In this document: in pieces, positions 9,723 to 17,972 of the stretch | Layout: the number at the start of each line of letters is the position of its first letter | How positions within the stretch are numbered: position 1 is the first letter of the stretch | Assembly: GCF_030816075.1 (NCBI RefSeq) | Contig: NZ_JAUSXO010000001.1 | Coordinates: 1,116,001-1,180,000, forward strand | Reading direction: 5' to 3' | DNA from: Arthrobacter agilis | Lineage (GTDB): Bacteria; Actinomycetota; Actinomycetes; Actinomycetales; Micrococcaceae | DNA length: 64,000 nucleotides | Position numbers and translations under genes: made by a program | The notes under the pieces: generated by a model | The model's input: the letters and a program-made list of their open reading frames with translations, nothing else | What the model was told of the DNA's origin: nothing | The model's database searches: none

Positions 9723-10301
9723 CTAGCCGCGGATCGCCAGGCCGAGCGTTCCGGTGGCCATCGGTCCGCCACACGCTGCCGACCCTCCGACCCGCTCCCA
9801 GGCCAGGTCCACCGTCGCCTCGGCGAGGACGGCGGAGTCCGCCGCGAAGGCCCTGATGGTGACGGTGTCGGGGGTGGACATGCCGACCTGCACCCTCCAG
9901 CGTCCCTCCCCGTCCGGCTCCGCCCAGTAGTACGGCTCCTCGGGCTGGTGCGGTGGCGCCGGGGCCGCCGTGGGGAGGGCAGGCGGCGTCAGGAGGGCAG
10001 GCGCCGGGCGGGCGGATGACGCGGGGAGGGACGGCGGTGGGGGTGGGCTGTCGTCGGGAGGTGCCGGCGGGGCGGCCGGCGTGGAGCAGCCGAGGTCGTC
10101 ACAGAGTTCCACCCACGCGACCCGCTCGACGTCGTCGGCGGAACCGTCGAGCCTGATCTCGACCGCATTGACCCAGCCGATGGCCGGGCAGGCCTGCCCG
10201 GCGAACGGCTCACAGCCGGTCAGCATCACCGCGAGCACCGCACCGCCCAGCACCGCGTATCGCGGCCGTGTCCCTGCAGTCCCTGCACCGGATGCACCCA
10301 T
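9723..10301 (-). CDS. Putative lipoprotein, proline-rich
   Basis: The 192-residue product has a lipoprotein signal: a basic N-terminus, the hydrophobic run VLGGAVLAVML and the lipobox LTGC with Cys30 as the lipidation site. After it come a short domain with several cysteines (DLGCS among them), a Pro/Ala-rich linker at about 75-120, and a C-terminal beta-rich part (RWRVQVGMSTPDTVTIRAF). It is probably anchored outside the membrane. I do not recognise a family. It converges with the DUF1990 gene, and the 44-bp gap holds an imperfect CCGGAC/GTCCGG hairpin that may end both transcripts. Confidence 0.72.
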   Translation of the reverse strand: MGASGAGTAGTRPRYAVLGGAVLAVMLTGCEPFAGQACPAIGWVNAVEIRLDGSADDVERVAWVELCDDLGCSTPAAPPAPPDDSPPPPPSLPASSARPAPALLTPPALPTAAPAPPHQPEEPYYWAEPDGEGRWRVQVGMSTPDTVTIRAFAADSAVLAEATVDLAWERVGGSAACGGPMATGTLGLAIRG

Positions 10302-10465
10302 GAACCGACCCTGCCATGCCTCCGGGCCGGGAGACAGGGGACGGAGGGCGATACGGGATGACCGTTACTCGTCCGCAACGGTTCACCGGCGCCGGCGCCG
10401 GCCATTGAGTGTGACCGGCCGGCGCGGTGGAGCCGCGTGCGCCGGGCGGTGCCCGGCGCCGGCGC

Positions 10466-10828
10466 TCAGCCTTCGGCCGGGGGGGAGTAGAGTTGGAGGT
10501 CATTGCCCTCGCTGTCCTTGAAAGGCAGGATCCGCCCCCAGGGGTACTCGCTGATGTCGCCCTCGATGGACGCACCGCCACGGGACGAGATGCGCTCCAG
10601 TTCGTCCTCGATGGAGCCCTCGGGCTCGAAACTGATGACGGCGCCGCCGCCACGACCGCCGTGGGCGCTCTCGCGGGCGTTGAGGCCGATCGTCAACCCG
10701 CCGGCGTCCACCATGGACCAGTCCTCCTGCTCCATGGTGACACTCAGCCCCAGGGTGTCCCGATAGAAGGCGAGGGCCCTGCCCATGTCCTCGACGGGCA
10801 CCCAGACGGTTGCTACTCCCTTGGCCAT
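10466..10828 (-). CDS. VOC-superfamily (glyoxalase/bleomycin-resistance fold) protein
   Basis: The 120-residue product is one vicinal-oxygen-chelate module: VATVWVPVEDMGRALAFYRDTLGL at the N-terminus, then a second beta-alpha-beta-beta-beta unit ending in GRILPFKDSEGNDLQLYSP. These small proteins act as metal-dependent enzymes or as binding proteins for toxins. The usual metal positions are only partly filled: the C-terminal Glu-like position is present in DSEGNDLQL, but the first His is replaced by Val/Trp. A binding role is therefore as likely as catalysis. The ATG start is supported by GGAAGGAG four bases upstream. Confidence 0.85.
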   Translation of the reverse strand: MAKGVATVWVPVEDMGRALAFYRDTLGLSVTMEQEDWSMVDAGGLTIGLNARESAHGGRGGGAVISFEPEGSIEDELERISSRGGASIEGDISEYPWGRILPFKDSEGNDLQLYSPPAEG

Positions 10829-10970
10829 GACGCTCCTTCCGCGGACCCGTGAGGGGTCCGATGGGGTGGCGGGCCCCGGGCGGGGCCCGTCCCTTCGAAA
10901 CGCTACCGGCAGGACCCCGCGGCGGGCCGGGACAACGGCGCCCCTTGACGTGCGGGCAGGAGTGCTGTCC

Positions 10971-11741
10971 CTACCGCGGCCGGGCCCCGGCGTGCCGGCG
11001 GGCGAGGTCGGCGAGGGAATCGTCCACACCGCCGTCGTCGAACGCACCGAACTTCCGCTCGGCGGCGGTGCGCAGCAGGAAGTCCGCGATCGCCGGGTTC
11101 TTCGGCAGCAGCGACCCGTGCAGGTAGCTCGCCACGATGTTCCGGTACCGGGCGCCCTCGTGCTTCTCCTGCGCGTTGTTCCCCGCGCCCTTCACCACCG
11201 TTGCCAGGGGCTTCAGCCCGTTCCCGAGGAACGTCTGGCCACTGTGGTTCTCGTAGCCGTGGATCTCGCCGAATTCCTCGCTGGTCGCGACGACATTGCC
11301 GATCAGGCGTTCCGTCCCGCCGCGCGTCTCCAGGTCCAGGACGCCGATCCCGGGGATGACCGTTCCGTCGTGGGTGTGGAAGGCGTTGCCGAACAGCTGG
11401 TACAGGCCACAGATCAGCAGCATCGGGGTTCCGTCCTCCGCCAGTCCGCGCAGCCTCGGGGCGATCGCCTGGAGGTCGTCCTGGATGACGACCTGACCGC
11501 TGTCCTGGCCGCCACCTCCCACGATGAGGTCGACGTCGTCCGGGAACTCGTCCCCCGTGTTGTGCTCCAGGATCTCCGCGCCGTAGCCGCGCCACGCGAG
11601 GCGGCGCTTGAGGACGAGCACGTTGCCGTAGTCGCCGTAGATGTTCATCTCGCGCGGGTACAGCTGCAGGATGCGCAGGCTGCCCTTCGAGGGATCGGCG
11701 GGTGCCTCGGTGAGGGCGGTGGCGGATGGGGCGTCGCTCAT
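10971..11741 (-). CDS. gatD: Lipid II isoglutaminyl synthase, glutaminase subunit GatD
   Basis: GatD releases ammonia from glutamine for MurT, which amidates the D-glutamate of lipid II. The 256-residue product is a CobB/CobQ-type class I amidotransferase. The nucleophile is Cys111 in LLICGLYQLFG and the histidine is His208 in ASYLHGSLLPKNP; NIYGDYGNVLVLKRR and VGGGGQDSGQ are typical GatD segments. Its ATG overlaps the murT TGA by one base (ATGA), so the two subunits are translationally coupled. In mycobacteria and staphylococci the pair is needed for efficient wall cross-linking and affects beta-lactam and lysozyme susceptibility. Confidence 0.94.
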   Translation of the reverse strand: MSDAPSATALTEAPADPSKGSLRILQLYPREMNIYGDYGNVLVLKRRLAWRGYGAEILEHNTGDEFPDDVDLIVGGGGQDSGQVVIQDDLQAIAPRLRGLAEDGTPMLLICGLYQLFGNAFHTHDGTVIPGIGVLDLETRGGTERLIGNVVATSEEFGEIHGYENHSGQTFLGNGLKPLATVVKGAGNNAQEKHEGARYRNIVASYLHGSLLPKNPAIADFLLRTAAERKFGAFDDGGVDDSLADLARRHAGARPR

Positions 11742-13012
11742 CAGGAGACAACCTCGACCTTCGTGATCTTGGAGAGTTCGCGGCGGACCGCGAGCATGGC
11801 CGTGTACGTGCAGAAGATGCGCTTGGGCCGGCCTTCCGAGCCGCGGATGAACTGCTGGAGTGCCGCCGTGATGTCCGGTTCGACCGCGCCGACCCGGACG
11901 TCGTCGTACGTGAGCCGGAGCGCCATGTCGTAGGCGCGGACGCCGCTCACCATGTCCACGCCGCCGAGGCCGAGCGAGTCGAAGTCGACGTCCCACAGCC
12001 AGGACATGTCGCGCCCGTCGGCGTAGTTGTCGTTGATCGCGACCATGGTGGCGCACCCGGCGGCGTCGAAGGACTTCAGTCCGAGCCGGAAGCCGCTGGG
12101 ATTCTTGACGAGCACCAGTTCGAGGGCCTGGCCGTCGACGACGAGGCTCTCACCGCGACCGAAGGCGGGCTCCACGGCGGCCAGGGAGGAGAAGAGCCGC
12201 GCGGTGTCGGCGGTGCCGTCGAGGACTGCGCGGGCCGCAGCGAGTGCGGCCGCGGCGTTGAAGATGTTGTAGACGCCGCGCAGGCGCAGGTCCGTGTGCG
12301 TGATGGCGCCGTCCACCTCGAAGGATGCGGCGTTGCCGTCCACGGAGCGGAGGACGACGTCGGCCGGCAGCGCCGAGGCGGGGGCGGTGCCCTTGGCGCC
12401 GCGCAGTTCGTCGTCGTTCGGGAAGGTGCTGCGCAGCGACGCGTCGAGGCCGAAGTAGGCGACCCGGGCGGAGGGGATGGACGCGGCGAGGCCCGCGACG
12501 CGCGGGTCCTCGCGGTTCAGCACCACGGTCCCCGTCGTCGCGAGTGCGATGCGCTCCAGCAGGCGCGTGGTCGCGTCGATCTCGCCGAAGCGGTCCAGCT
12601 GGTCACGGAGGACGTTCAGGAGGAGCGAGTACCGCGGTGGTACGAGTTTCACGAAGTGCACGGCGTGCGCCTCGTCGAGCTCGAGGACGGCGACGTCGGC
12701 GTCGAGGCGCCCCCGCCAGTCGACGTCGCCCAGCAGGGACGCCGCGACCCCGCGCGTGAAGTTGCTGCCCGTGCGGTTCGTGAACACCTTCAGGCCCTGG
12801 CCCTCGAGCAGTTCCACCACCATCTTGGTGGTGGTGGTCTTGCCGTTCGTCCCGCTGACGACGACGACGCCGTGGGGGAGGGTGGACAGCGCGCGGCCCA
12901 TGAAGCCCGGGTCGAGGCGTTCGACCACGAGGCCGGGGAAGGCGGAGCCGCCGCCGCGCAGGCGGGAGGCGATGCGCACGGCCTTGCCCACGAGGACTGG
13001 AAGGGGATTCAT
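11741..13012 (-). CDS. murT: Lipid II isoglutaminyl synthase, ligase subunit MurT
   Basis: MurT is a Mur-ligase-like ATPase that uses ATP and the ammonia from GatD to amidate the alpha-carboxylate of D-Glu in the peptidoglycan precursor. The 423-residue product has the ATP loop GTNGKTTTT (54-62), the Mur central-domain LELDEAHAVHFVKLV and NVLRDQLDRFGEID segments, and a C-terminal DUF1727 region (NPSGFRLGLKSF, then AINDNYADGRDMSWLWDVDF). The four-cysteine zinc ribbon known from firmicute MurT is not visible in the region around residues 190-245. GATAAT ends eight bases before the ATG, suggesting a leaderless message. It diverges from pdxT. Confidence 0.94.
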   Translation of the reverse strand: MNPLPVLVGKAVRIASRLRGGGSAFPGLVVERLDPGFMGRALSTLPHGVVVVSGTNGKTTTTKMVVELLEGQGLKVFTNRTGSNFTRGVAASLLGDVDWRGRLDADVAVLELDEAHAVHFVKLVPPRYSLLLNVLRDQLDRFGEIDATTRLLERIALATTGTVVLNREDPRVAGLAASIPSARVAYFGLDASLRSTFPNDDELRGAKGTAPASALPADVVLRSVDGNAASFEVDGAITHTDLRLRGVYNIFNAAAALAAARAVLDGTADTARLFSSLAAVEPAFGRGESLVVDGQALELVLVKNPSGFRLGLKSFDAAGCATMVAINDNYADGRDMSWLWDVDFDSLGLGGVDMVSGVRAYDMALRLTYDDVRVGAVEPDITAALQQFIRGSEGRPKRIFCTYTAMLAVRRELSKITKVEVVS

Positions 13013-13123
13013 GCCTACAAATTATCGCAGGCGCGCATGTCATCCCGGGACGCGGCGGCGAGGCGCTGCTCACGCTGCCCGCCCGACACCGGCATCAGCG
13101 CTCCCACGGCCTAGAATCGGGGT

Positions 13124-13957
13124 ATGACCTCCTCGTCCTCGTCGGCGCCGTCCTCCGTGCCCGGCGCCCCGTCCGACGCCGCTCCGACCGCCACCCCGGA
13201 GCCCGGCGGGACCGCCGCTGCCACGGTGCGGACCGGTCGGGACGTCGTCGTCGGGGTGCTCGCCGTCCAGGGCGACGTGCGCGAGCACATCGCGACCATC
13301 GAGTCCCTCGGCGGCCGCGCGGTGCCCGTCCGGCGGGCAGCGGAGCTCGCCGCGATCGACGGCCTGATCCTGCCCGGCGGCGAATCCACCACCATGGACA
13401 AGCTCACCCGCACCTTCGGCCTGGCCGGACCCCTGCGCGAGCTGATCGCGGGCGGACTGCCGGTGTACGGCTCGTGTGCGGGCATGATCCTGCTGTCCGA
13501 CGTCATCGCGGACCCGGCGACCGACCGGAACGGCGACCCCCAGCAGACGTTCGGCGGGCTCGACATGGTGGTGCGCCGCAACGCCTTCGGCCGTCAGCGC
13601 GAGTCCTTCGAGACGGACCTCGCCTTCGCCGGACTCGCGACCACCGGTCCCGTCCCGGGCGACGACCCGGTGCGGGCCGTCTTCATCCGCGCACCGTGGG
13701 TGGAGAAGGTGGGTGCCGACGTCGAGGTGCTGGCCCAGGTGCCCGCCGCCGAGACGCCCCAGGCAGGGCCGTCCGACGGGGTGCCGGGCAGTGATCAGGG
13801 CAGTGCCCCCGGCGGGCCCGGGGCCGACTTGGAGCCGGTCGCTAGAATTGTCGCAGTGCGTTCAGGGAACCTGCTTGCCACGAGTTTCCACCCGGAAGTC
13901 ACGGGTGAGCGGCGGGTCCACGAACTCTTTATCCGGATGATCAGAGGAGAAGCGTAA
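13124..13957 (+). CDS. pdxT: Pyridoxal 5'-phosphate synthase, glutaminase subunit PdxT
   Basis: PdxT hydrolyses glutamine and channels ammonia to PdxS. The catalytic Cys118 is in [11 protein letters not shown], and His256 and Glu258 are in [21 protein letters not shown] and LPGGESTTM are further signatures. At 277 residues it is clearly longer than the usual 190-200. There is an N-terminal Ser/Ala/Pro-rich extension of about 40 residues and a low-complexity insertion of about 30 residues ([14 protein letters not shown] and onward) before the last strands. The start is likely leaderless: TAGAAT (13112-13117) ends six bases before the ATG. yebC follows two bases after the stop. Confidence 0.94.
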   Translation: MTSSSSSAPSSVPGAPSDAAPTATPEPGGTAAATVRTGRDVVVGVLAVQGDVREHIATIESLGGRAVPVRRAAELAAIDGLILPGGESTTMDKLTRTFGLAGPLRELIAGGLPVYGSCAGMILLSDVIADPATDRNGDPQQTFGGLDMVVRRNAFGRQRESFETDLAFAGLATTGPVPGDDPVRAVFIRAPWVEKVGADVEVLAQVPAAETPQAGPSDGVPGSDQGSAPGGPGADLEPVARIVAVRSGNLLATSFHPEVTGERRVHELFIRMIRGEA

Positions 13958-13959
13958 GC

Positions 13960-14718
13960 ATGTCGGGGCACTCCAAGTGGGCAACAACGAAGCACAAGAA
14001 GGCTGCGATCGACGCCAAGCGCGCGAAGTCCTTCGCGAAGCTGATCAAGAACATCGAGGTCGCGGCGCGGGCCGGCGGCGCCGACGTCGCGGGTAACCCC
14101 GGGCTGGAACTGGCCGTCTCCAAGGCCAAGAAGACCTCCGTGCCCATCGACAACATCAACCGCGCCGTGAAGCGCGGGGCCGGTCTGCTCGGCGAGGCCG
14201 TCGACTACCAGACCATCATGTACGAGGCGCGCGGCCCGCAGGGTTCGGCCCTGCTGATCGAGTGCCTCACGGACAACAAGAACCGCGCCGCCTCCGAGGT
14301 GCGCCTCGGCATCTCCCGGAACGGCGGCACGATCGCCGATCCGGGCTCGGTGTCGTACCTGTTCGCCCGCAAGGGTGTCGTGACGCTCCCGAAGAACGGC
14401 CTCACCGAGGATGAACTGCTCATGTCCGTCCTCGACGCCGGCGCGGACGAGGTCAAGGAATCGGCCGACACGTTCGAGATCGTCTCCGAGCCCCAGGACC
14501 TCCGGGCCGTGGTGGCCGCGCTCGACGAGAGCAGCATCGAGTACGAGACCGACGACGTCGAGTTCGTGCCGTCCATGCAGGTGGACCTCGACACCGAGGG
14601 TGCCCGGAAGTTCCTCAAGCTCGTGGACGCCCTGGAGGAGCTCGACGACGTCCAGAACGTCTACTCCAACGCACACCTCCCGGACGACGTCCTGGCGGAG
14701 CTCGAGAACGACGACTGA
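13960..14718 (+). CDS. YebC/PmpR-family protein
   Basis: The 252-residue product matches the YebC family from end to end, beginning [20 protein letters not shown] and containing [10 protein letters not shown] and FARKGVV. Members have been described as transcriptional regulators (PmpR) and, more recently, as ribosome-associated factors that help translate difficult sequences such as polyproline. Placement next to ruvC and ruvAB is conserved across bacteria. The gene starts two bases after pdxT, with GAGGAGAAG as ribosome-binding site, so it belongs to the pdxT transcript. Confidence 0.95.
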   Translation: MSGHSKWATTKHKKAAIDAKRAKSFAKLIKNIEVAARAGGADVAGNPGLELAVSKAKKTSVPIDNINRAVKRGAGLLGEAVDYQTIMYEARGPQGSALLIECLTDNKNRAASEVRLGISRNGGTIADPGSVSYLFARKGVVTLPKNGLTEDELLMSVLDAGADEVKESADTFEIVSEPQDLRAVVAALDESSIEYETDDVEFVPSMQVDLDTEGARKFLKLVDALEELDDVQNVYSNAHLPDDVLAELENDD

Positions 14719-14763
14719 CATCGCACTCCTCCACAGCGCCGCCTCCACGGGGCGGGTAGCGCC

Positions 14764-15333
14764 ATGACCTACCGCGTCATGGGCGTCGACCCCGGGCTCA
14801 CCCGGTGCGGGCTCGCCGTCGTCGACATCGAGCCGAACCGCCGCTCCACGCTCGTCGCGGTCGGCGTCGTCGGCACGGAGGCCGGCAGGAGCCTCGACGA
14901 ACGGCTCCTGGTCATCTCCGAGGCCGTGGACTCGTGGCTGGACCTGCACCAGCCGCAGGTCCTCGCCGTCGAGCGCGTGTTCAGCCAGCTCAACGTCAGC
15001 ACCGTCATGGGTACGGCGCAGGCCTCCGGCGTCGTGATCGTCTCCGCCGCGCGGCGCGGCATCCCGGTGGCCCTCCACACGCCCACCGAGGTCAAGGCCG
15101 CTGTCACCGGCAACGGGCAGGCGGACAAGGCCGCCGTCACCAAGATGGTCACCAAGATCCTCCGGCTCGAGACCGCCCCCCGGCCGGCCGATGCCGCCGA
15201 TGCCCTGGCCCTCGCGATCACGCACGCCTGGCGCAGGGGAGTGGGCGCCCAGGGCGCCGCGGCGGCCGGAGGCTCGATCACCCCCGCGCAGCGCATCTGG
15301 GCCGAGGCGGAAGCACGCGCACGACGGCGTTAA
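14764..15333 (+). CDS. ruvC: Crossover junction endodeoxyribonuclease RuvC
   Basis: RuvC cuts Holliday junctions symmetrically within the RuvABC resolvasome. The 189-residue product has the RNase H-like fold with its acidic residues: Asp9 in [12 protein letters not shown], the glutamate in [21 protein letters not shown], and the aspartates in [16 protein letters not shown] near the C-terminus. The length is normal, with a short Ala/Arg-rich tail. It follows yebC by 45 bp. A LexA-type box lies after ruvC rather than before it, so ruvC appears to be expressed with pdxT-yebC and not directly under that box. Confidence 0.96.
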   Translation: MTYRVMGVDPGLTRCGLAVVDIEPNRRSTLVAVGVVGTEAGRSLDERLLVISEAVDSWLDLHQPQVLAVERVFSQLNVSTVMGTAQASGVVIVSAARRGIPVALHTPTEVKAAVTGNGQADKAAVTKMVTKILRLETAPRPADAADALALAITHAWRRGVGAQGAAAAGGSITPAQRIWAEAEARARRR

Positions 15334-15426
15334 CGCTGAATCCCGGGGCATGCCCTCCGGCGGTCCCGAAGCCGGATCCGGTGTGGCGGCTCGATCGAAC
15401 GGCCGGACGCCGGTACCGTTAGACAT

Positions 15427-15442
15427 TAGAACGTATGTTCGA
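15427..15442 (+). promoter_or_regulatory. Putative LexA (SOS) box upstream of ruvAB
   Basis: TAGAAC-GTAT-GTTCGA matches the actinobacterial/Gram-positive SOS operator TCGAAC-N4-GTTCGA at 11 of 12 fixed positions. It lies 53-68 bp before the ruvA start, just after -10-like hexamers (TACCGT or TAGACA), where LexA would block transcription. The ruvC-ruvA gap is otherwise free of genes. Confidence 0.75.
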
Positions 15443-15494
15443 CGCCGGGTGACCACCCGGCCGACCCCGACAGCATCTGCCACTGGAGCGCCTC

Positions 15495-16124
15495 ATGATC
15501 AGTTCCCTGCGCGGGACAGTGACCCACGTGGGCCTGCACTCCGCCGTCCTCGACGTCAACGGCTTCGGCATGCAGGTCCAGGCGACGCCCCAGACCCTCG
15601 CAGGGCTGCGCGTGGGCGAGCAGGCCTCCATCGCCACCGCCATGATCGTGCGCGAGGACTCCATGACGCTCTTCGGCTTCGAGGACGCCGACCAGCGCGA
15701 GGTGTTCGAGACGCTGCTGGCCGTCAGCGGCGTCGGCCCCCGCCTCGCCCTCGCCGTCCTCGCCGTGCACACCCCGGACGCCATCCGCATCGCGGCGTCG
15801 TCGGGCGACGACAAGGCCTTCAGCAAGGTGCCGGGCATCGGCCCCAAGGGCGCCCGGCGCATCGTGCTCGAGCTCGCCGGGAAGCTCGTGCCGCTCGAGG
15901 CGAAGCCCGGCGTGCCCGCGCAGACGTGGCAGGGGCAGGTCCTCACCGCCATGATGGGCCTCGGCTGGTCCGAGAAGGACGCCGGGACGGCGATCGACGC
16001 GGCCGTCGCCGAGGCGCCCGAGGTGGCGGCGATGGGTGACGTCGGGCAGATCCTGAAACTCACCCTGCGGCGGCTCGGCCAGGACGGTGCACGGAGCTCG
16101 GCCCGGACGAGGGTCGGCTCATGA
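15495..16124 (+). CDS. ruvA: Holliday junction DNA helicase subunit RuvA
   Basis: RuvA is the tetrameric junction-binding subunit that loads RuvB for branch migration. The 209-residue product shows domain I ([23 protein letters not shown]), the helix-hairpin-helix pair in domain II ([19 protein letters not shown] and [19 protein letters not shown]), and the flexible C-terminal domain III that contacts RuvB (about 155-205). The gene has its own LexA-type operator upstream. It overlaps ruvB by four bases (ATGA). Confidence 0.96.
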   Translation: MISSLRGTVTHVGLHSAVLDVNGFGMQVQATPQTLAGLRVGEQASIATAMIVREDSMTLFGFEDADQREVFETLLAVSGVGPRLALAVLAVHTPDAIRIAASSGDDKAFSKVPGIGPKGARRIVLELAGKLVPLEAKPGVPAQTWQGQVLTAMMGLGWSEKDAGTAIDAAVAEAPEVAAMGDVGQILKLTLRRLGQDGARSSARTRVGS

Positions 16125-17236
16125 GCGACAAGCAGCCCGAGGAGGCGCCGCTCGTCGCTCCCGCCGCCGATCCGGAGGACCGCGCCGTCGAGGCCGCGCT
16201 CCGGCCGAAGAACCTCGACGACTTCGTGGGGCAGAAGAGGGTGCGGCGGCAGCTCTCCCTCGTCCTGGAGGCGTCGCGCCTGCGCGGTCGCAGCGCCGAC
16301 CACGTCCTGCTCTCGGGCCCTCCCGGGCTCGGCAAGACGACGCTCGCGATGATCATCGCGGCGGAGATGAACGCGCCGCTCCGCATCACCTCGGGGCCCG
16401 CGATCCAGCACGCGGGCGACCTCGCGGCGATCCTCTCCTCCCTGACCGAGGGCGAGGTGCTCTTCCTCGACGAGATCCACCGGATGTCCCGGCCCGCCGA
16501 GGAGATGCTCTACATGGCGATGGAGGACTTCCGGGTCGACATCATCGTGGGCAAGGGTCCCGGCGCCACGGCGATCCCCCTCGAACTGCCGCCCTTCACC
16601 CTCGTCGGAGCCACCACCCGGGCAGGGCTCCTGCCCGGCCCGCTCCGCGACCGCTTCGGCTTCACCGGGCACCTCGAGTTCTACTCCACCGAGGAACTCG
16701 AACTCGTGCTGCGCCGCTCGGCCATGCTCATGGACATGAAGGTGAACTCCGCGGCCTTCGCCGAGATCGCCGGCCGGTCGCGGGGCACGCCGCGCATCGC
16801 CAACCGCCTGCTCCGCCGCGTCCGCGACTGGGCGCTCGTGCACGGCATCGACCTCATCGACGCCCGCTCGGCGAGTGCCGCACTCGACATGTACGAGGTG
16901 GACGCCCGCGGCCTCGACCGCCTGGACCGCTCCGTCCTGACCGCGCTCATCACCAAGTTCAACGGTGGCCCGGTGGGCCTGTCGACGCTCGCCATCGCCG
17001 TCGGCGAGGAGCCCGAGACGGTGGAGACCGTTGCCGAGCCCTATCTGGTGCGCGAGGGGATGCTCGGCAGGACCCCGCGCGGCAGGATCGCGACGGCGGC
17101 CGCCTGGCAGCACCTCGGCCTGGAGATGCCGCAGAACGTCGCCGCCGCGATGCCCGAGGATCTCTTCTCGGTGGCACCCGAATCGCTGCTGGACACCGAA
17201 TCCGCCCTTGACAGTTGGGCGCAGCCGGACTCCTGA
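16121..17236 (+). CDS. ruvB: Holliday junction branch-migration ATPase RuvB
   Basis: RuvB forms hexameric AAA+ rings that pump DNA through the RuvA-bound junction. In the 371-residue product the Walker A motif GPPGLGKTT is at residues 66-74, Walker B is LFLDEIHRM, sensor 1 is [20 protein letters not shown], and the C-terminal winged helix ends with the conserved [10 protein letters not shown] segment. The N-terminal extension and C-terminal tail are slightly longer than in E. coli. It is translationally coupled to ruvA and is followed by about 100 bp before yajC. Confidence 0.97.
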   Translation: MSDKQPEEAPLVAPAADPEDRAVEAALRPKNLDDFVGQKRVRRQLSLVLEASRLRGRSADHVLLSGPPGLGKTTLAMIIAAEMNAPLRITSGPAIQHAGDLAAILSSLTEGEVLFLDEIHRMSRPAEEMLYMAMEDFRVDIIVGKGPGATAIPLELPPFTLVGATTRAGLLPGPLRDRFGFTGHLEFYSTEELELVLRRSAMLMDMKVNSAAFAEIAGRSRGTPRIANRLLRRVRDWALVHGIDLIDARSASAALDMYEVDARGLDRLDRSVLTALITKFNGGPVGLSTLAIAVGEEPETVETVAEPYLVREGMLGRTPRGRIATAAAWQHLGLEMPQNVAAAMPEDLFSVAPESLLDTESALDSWAQPDS

Positions 17237-17336
17237 CGCGCCGGACGCCCAGAAATCCCCTTTACACTGGTGTCTTCCACTGTGTGCCGCGGCACAACGC
17301 TGCCGCCACACCCAATCCCAGGAACGGAACATTCCA

Positions 17337-17888
17337 GTGCTTGCACACGTAGTCGCGCAGTCCGCCTCAGGAGATGCCCCAGGTTTCGACATCTTCTCCC
17401 TCCTGCTGCCGCTGGCGTTGGCGTTCCTGATCTTCACCATGTTCCGCCGTCAGCGGAAGACGCAGCAGCAGGTGAAGGACATGCGCACCCAGATGGAGCC
17501 CGGTACCGAGGTCATGACCCAGTTCGGTCTCTACGGCACGATCGTCTCGATCGACCAGGAGAACAACAAGGCCGTCCTCGAACTCTCGCCCGGCAACCTG
17601 GCGACCGTGCACACCCAGGCCCTCTCGAAGGTCGTGGAGCAGACCCCGGCAGCGGGTGAGACCGTCGACGACGTCGACGGCACCACCGTGCCCGACGACG
17701 CGTCCTCGATCAGCGGCGACTTCGCGGACCGCACCCCGGCCGCCGGATCCACAGCGGCCGGAGCCGCCGGCGCCCCCTCGGGCGTCGAGACGCCGGACGA
17801 GACCCTGGAGCGCCTGAACCGCGAGGCCGCCCAGGAAAACCGCGACGCGCGCGATGCGCGCGACCCCAAAGCGAACCCCGACAACTAG
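17337..17888 (+). CDS. yajC: Preprotein translocase accessory subunit YajC
   Basis: YajC associates with SecDF and SecYEG in the cytoplasmic membrane. The 183-residue product has one transmembrane helix at about residues 18-36 (DIFSLLLPLALAFLIFTMF), then the family signature RRQRKTQQQVKDMRTQMEPG, ending with GTIVSIDQENNKAVLELSPG. The long Asp/Ala-rich C-terminal tail beyond residue 105 is low complexity, as in many actinobacteria. The start is GTG at 17337, with AGGAACGGA upstream. secD begins 84 bp downstream and is probably in the same transcript. Confidence 0.92.
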   Translation: MLAHVVAQSASGDAPGFDIFSLLLPLALAFLIFTMFRRQRKTQQQVKDMRTQMEPGTEVMTQFGLYGTIVSIDQENNKAVLELSPGNLATVHTQALSKVVEQTPAAGETVDDVDGTTVPDDASSISGDFADRTPAAGSTAAGAAGAPSGVETPDETLERLNREAAQENRDARDARDPKANPDN

Positions 17889-17972
17889 CATCCCGTAGGG
17901 CGCCGGTACTCAGCCGCGACCTTCAGCATCAACCCGGCGCCCGAGACGCGCCACTGAATAAGGACATCCATC

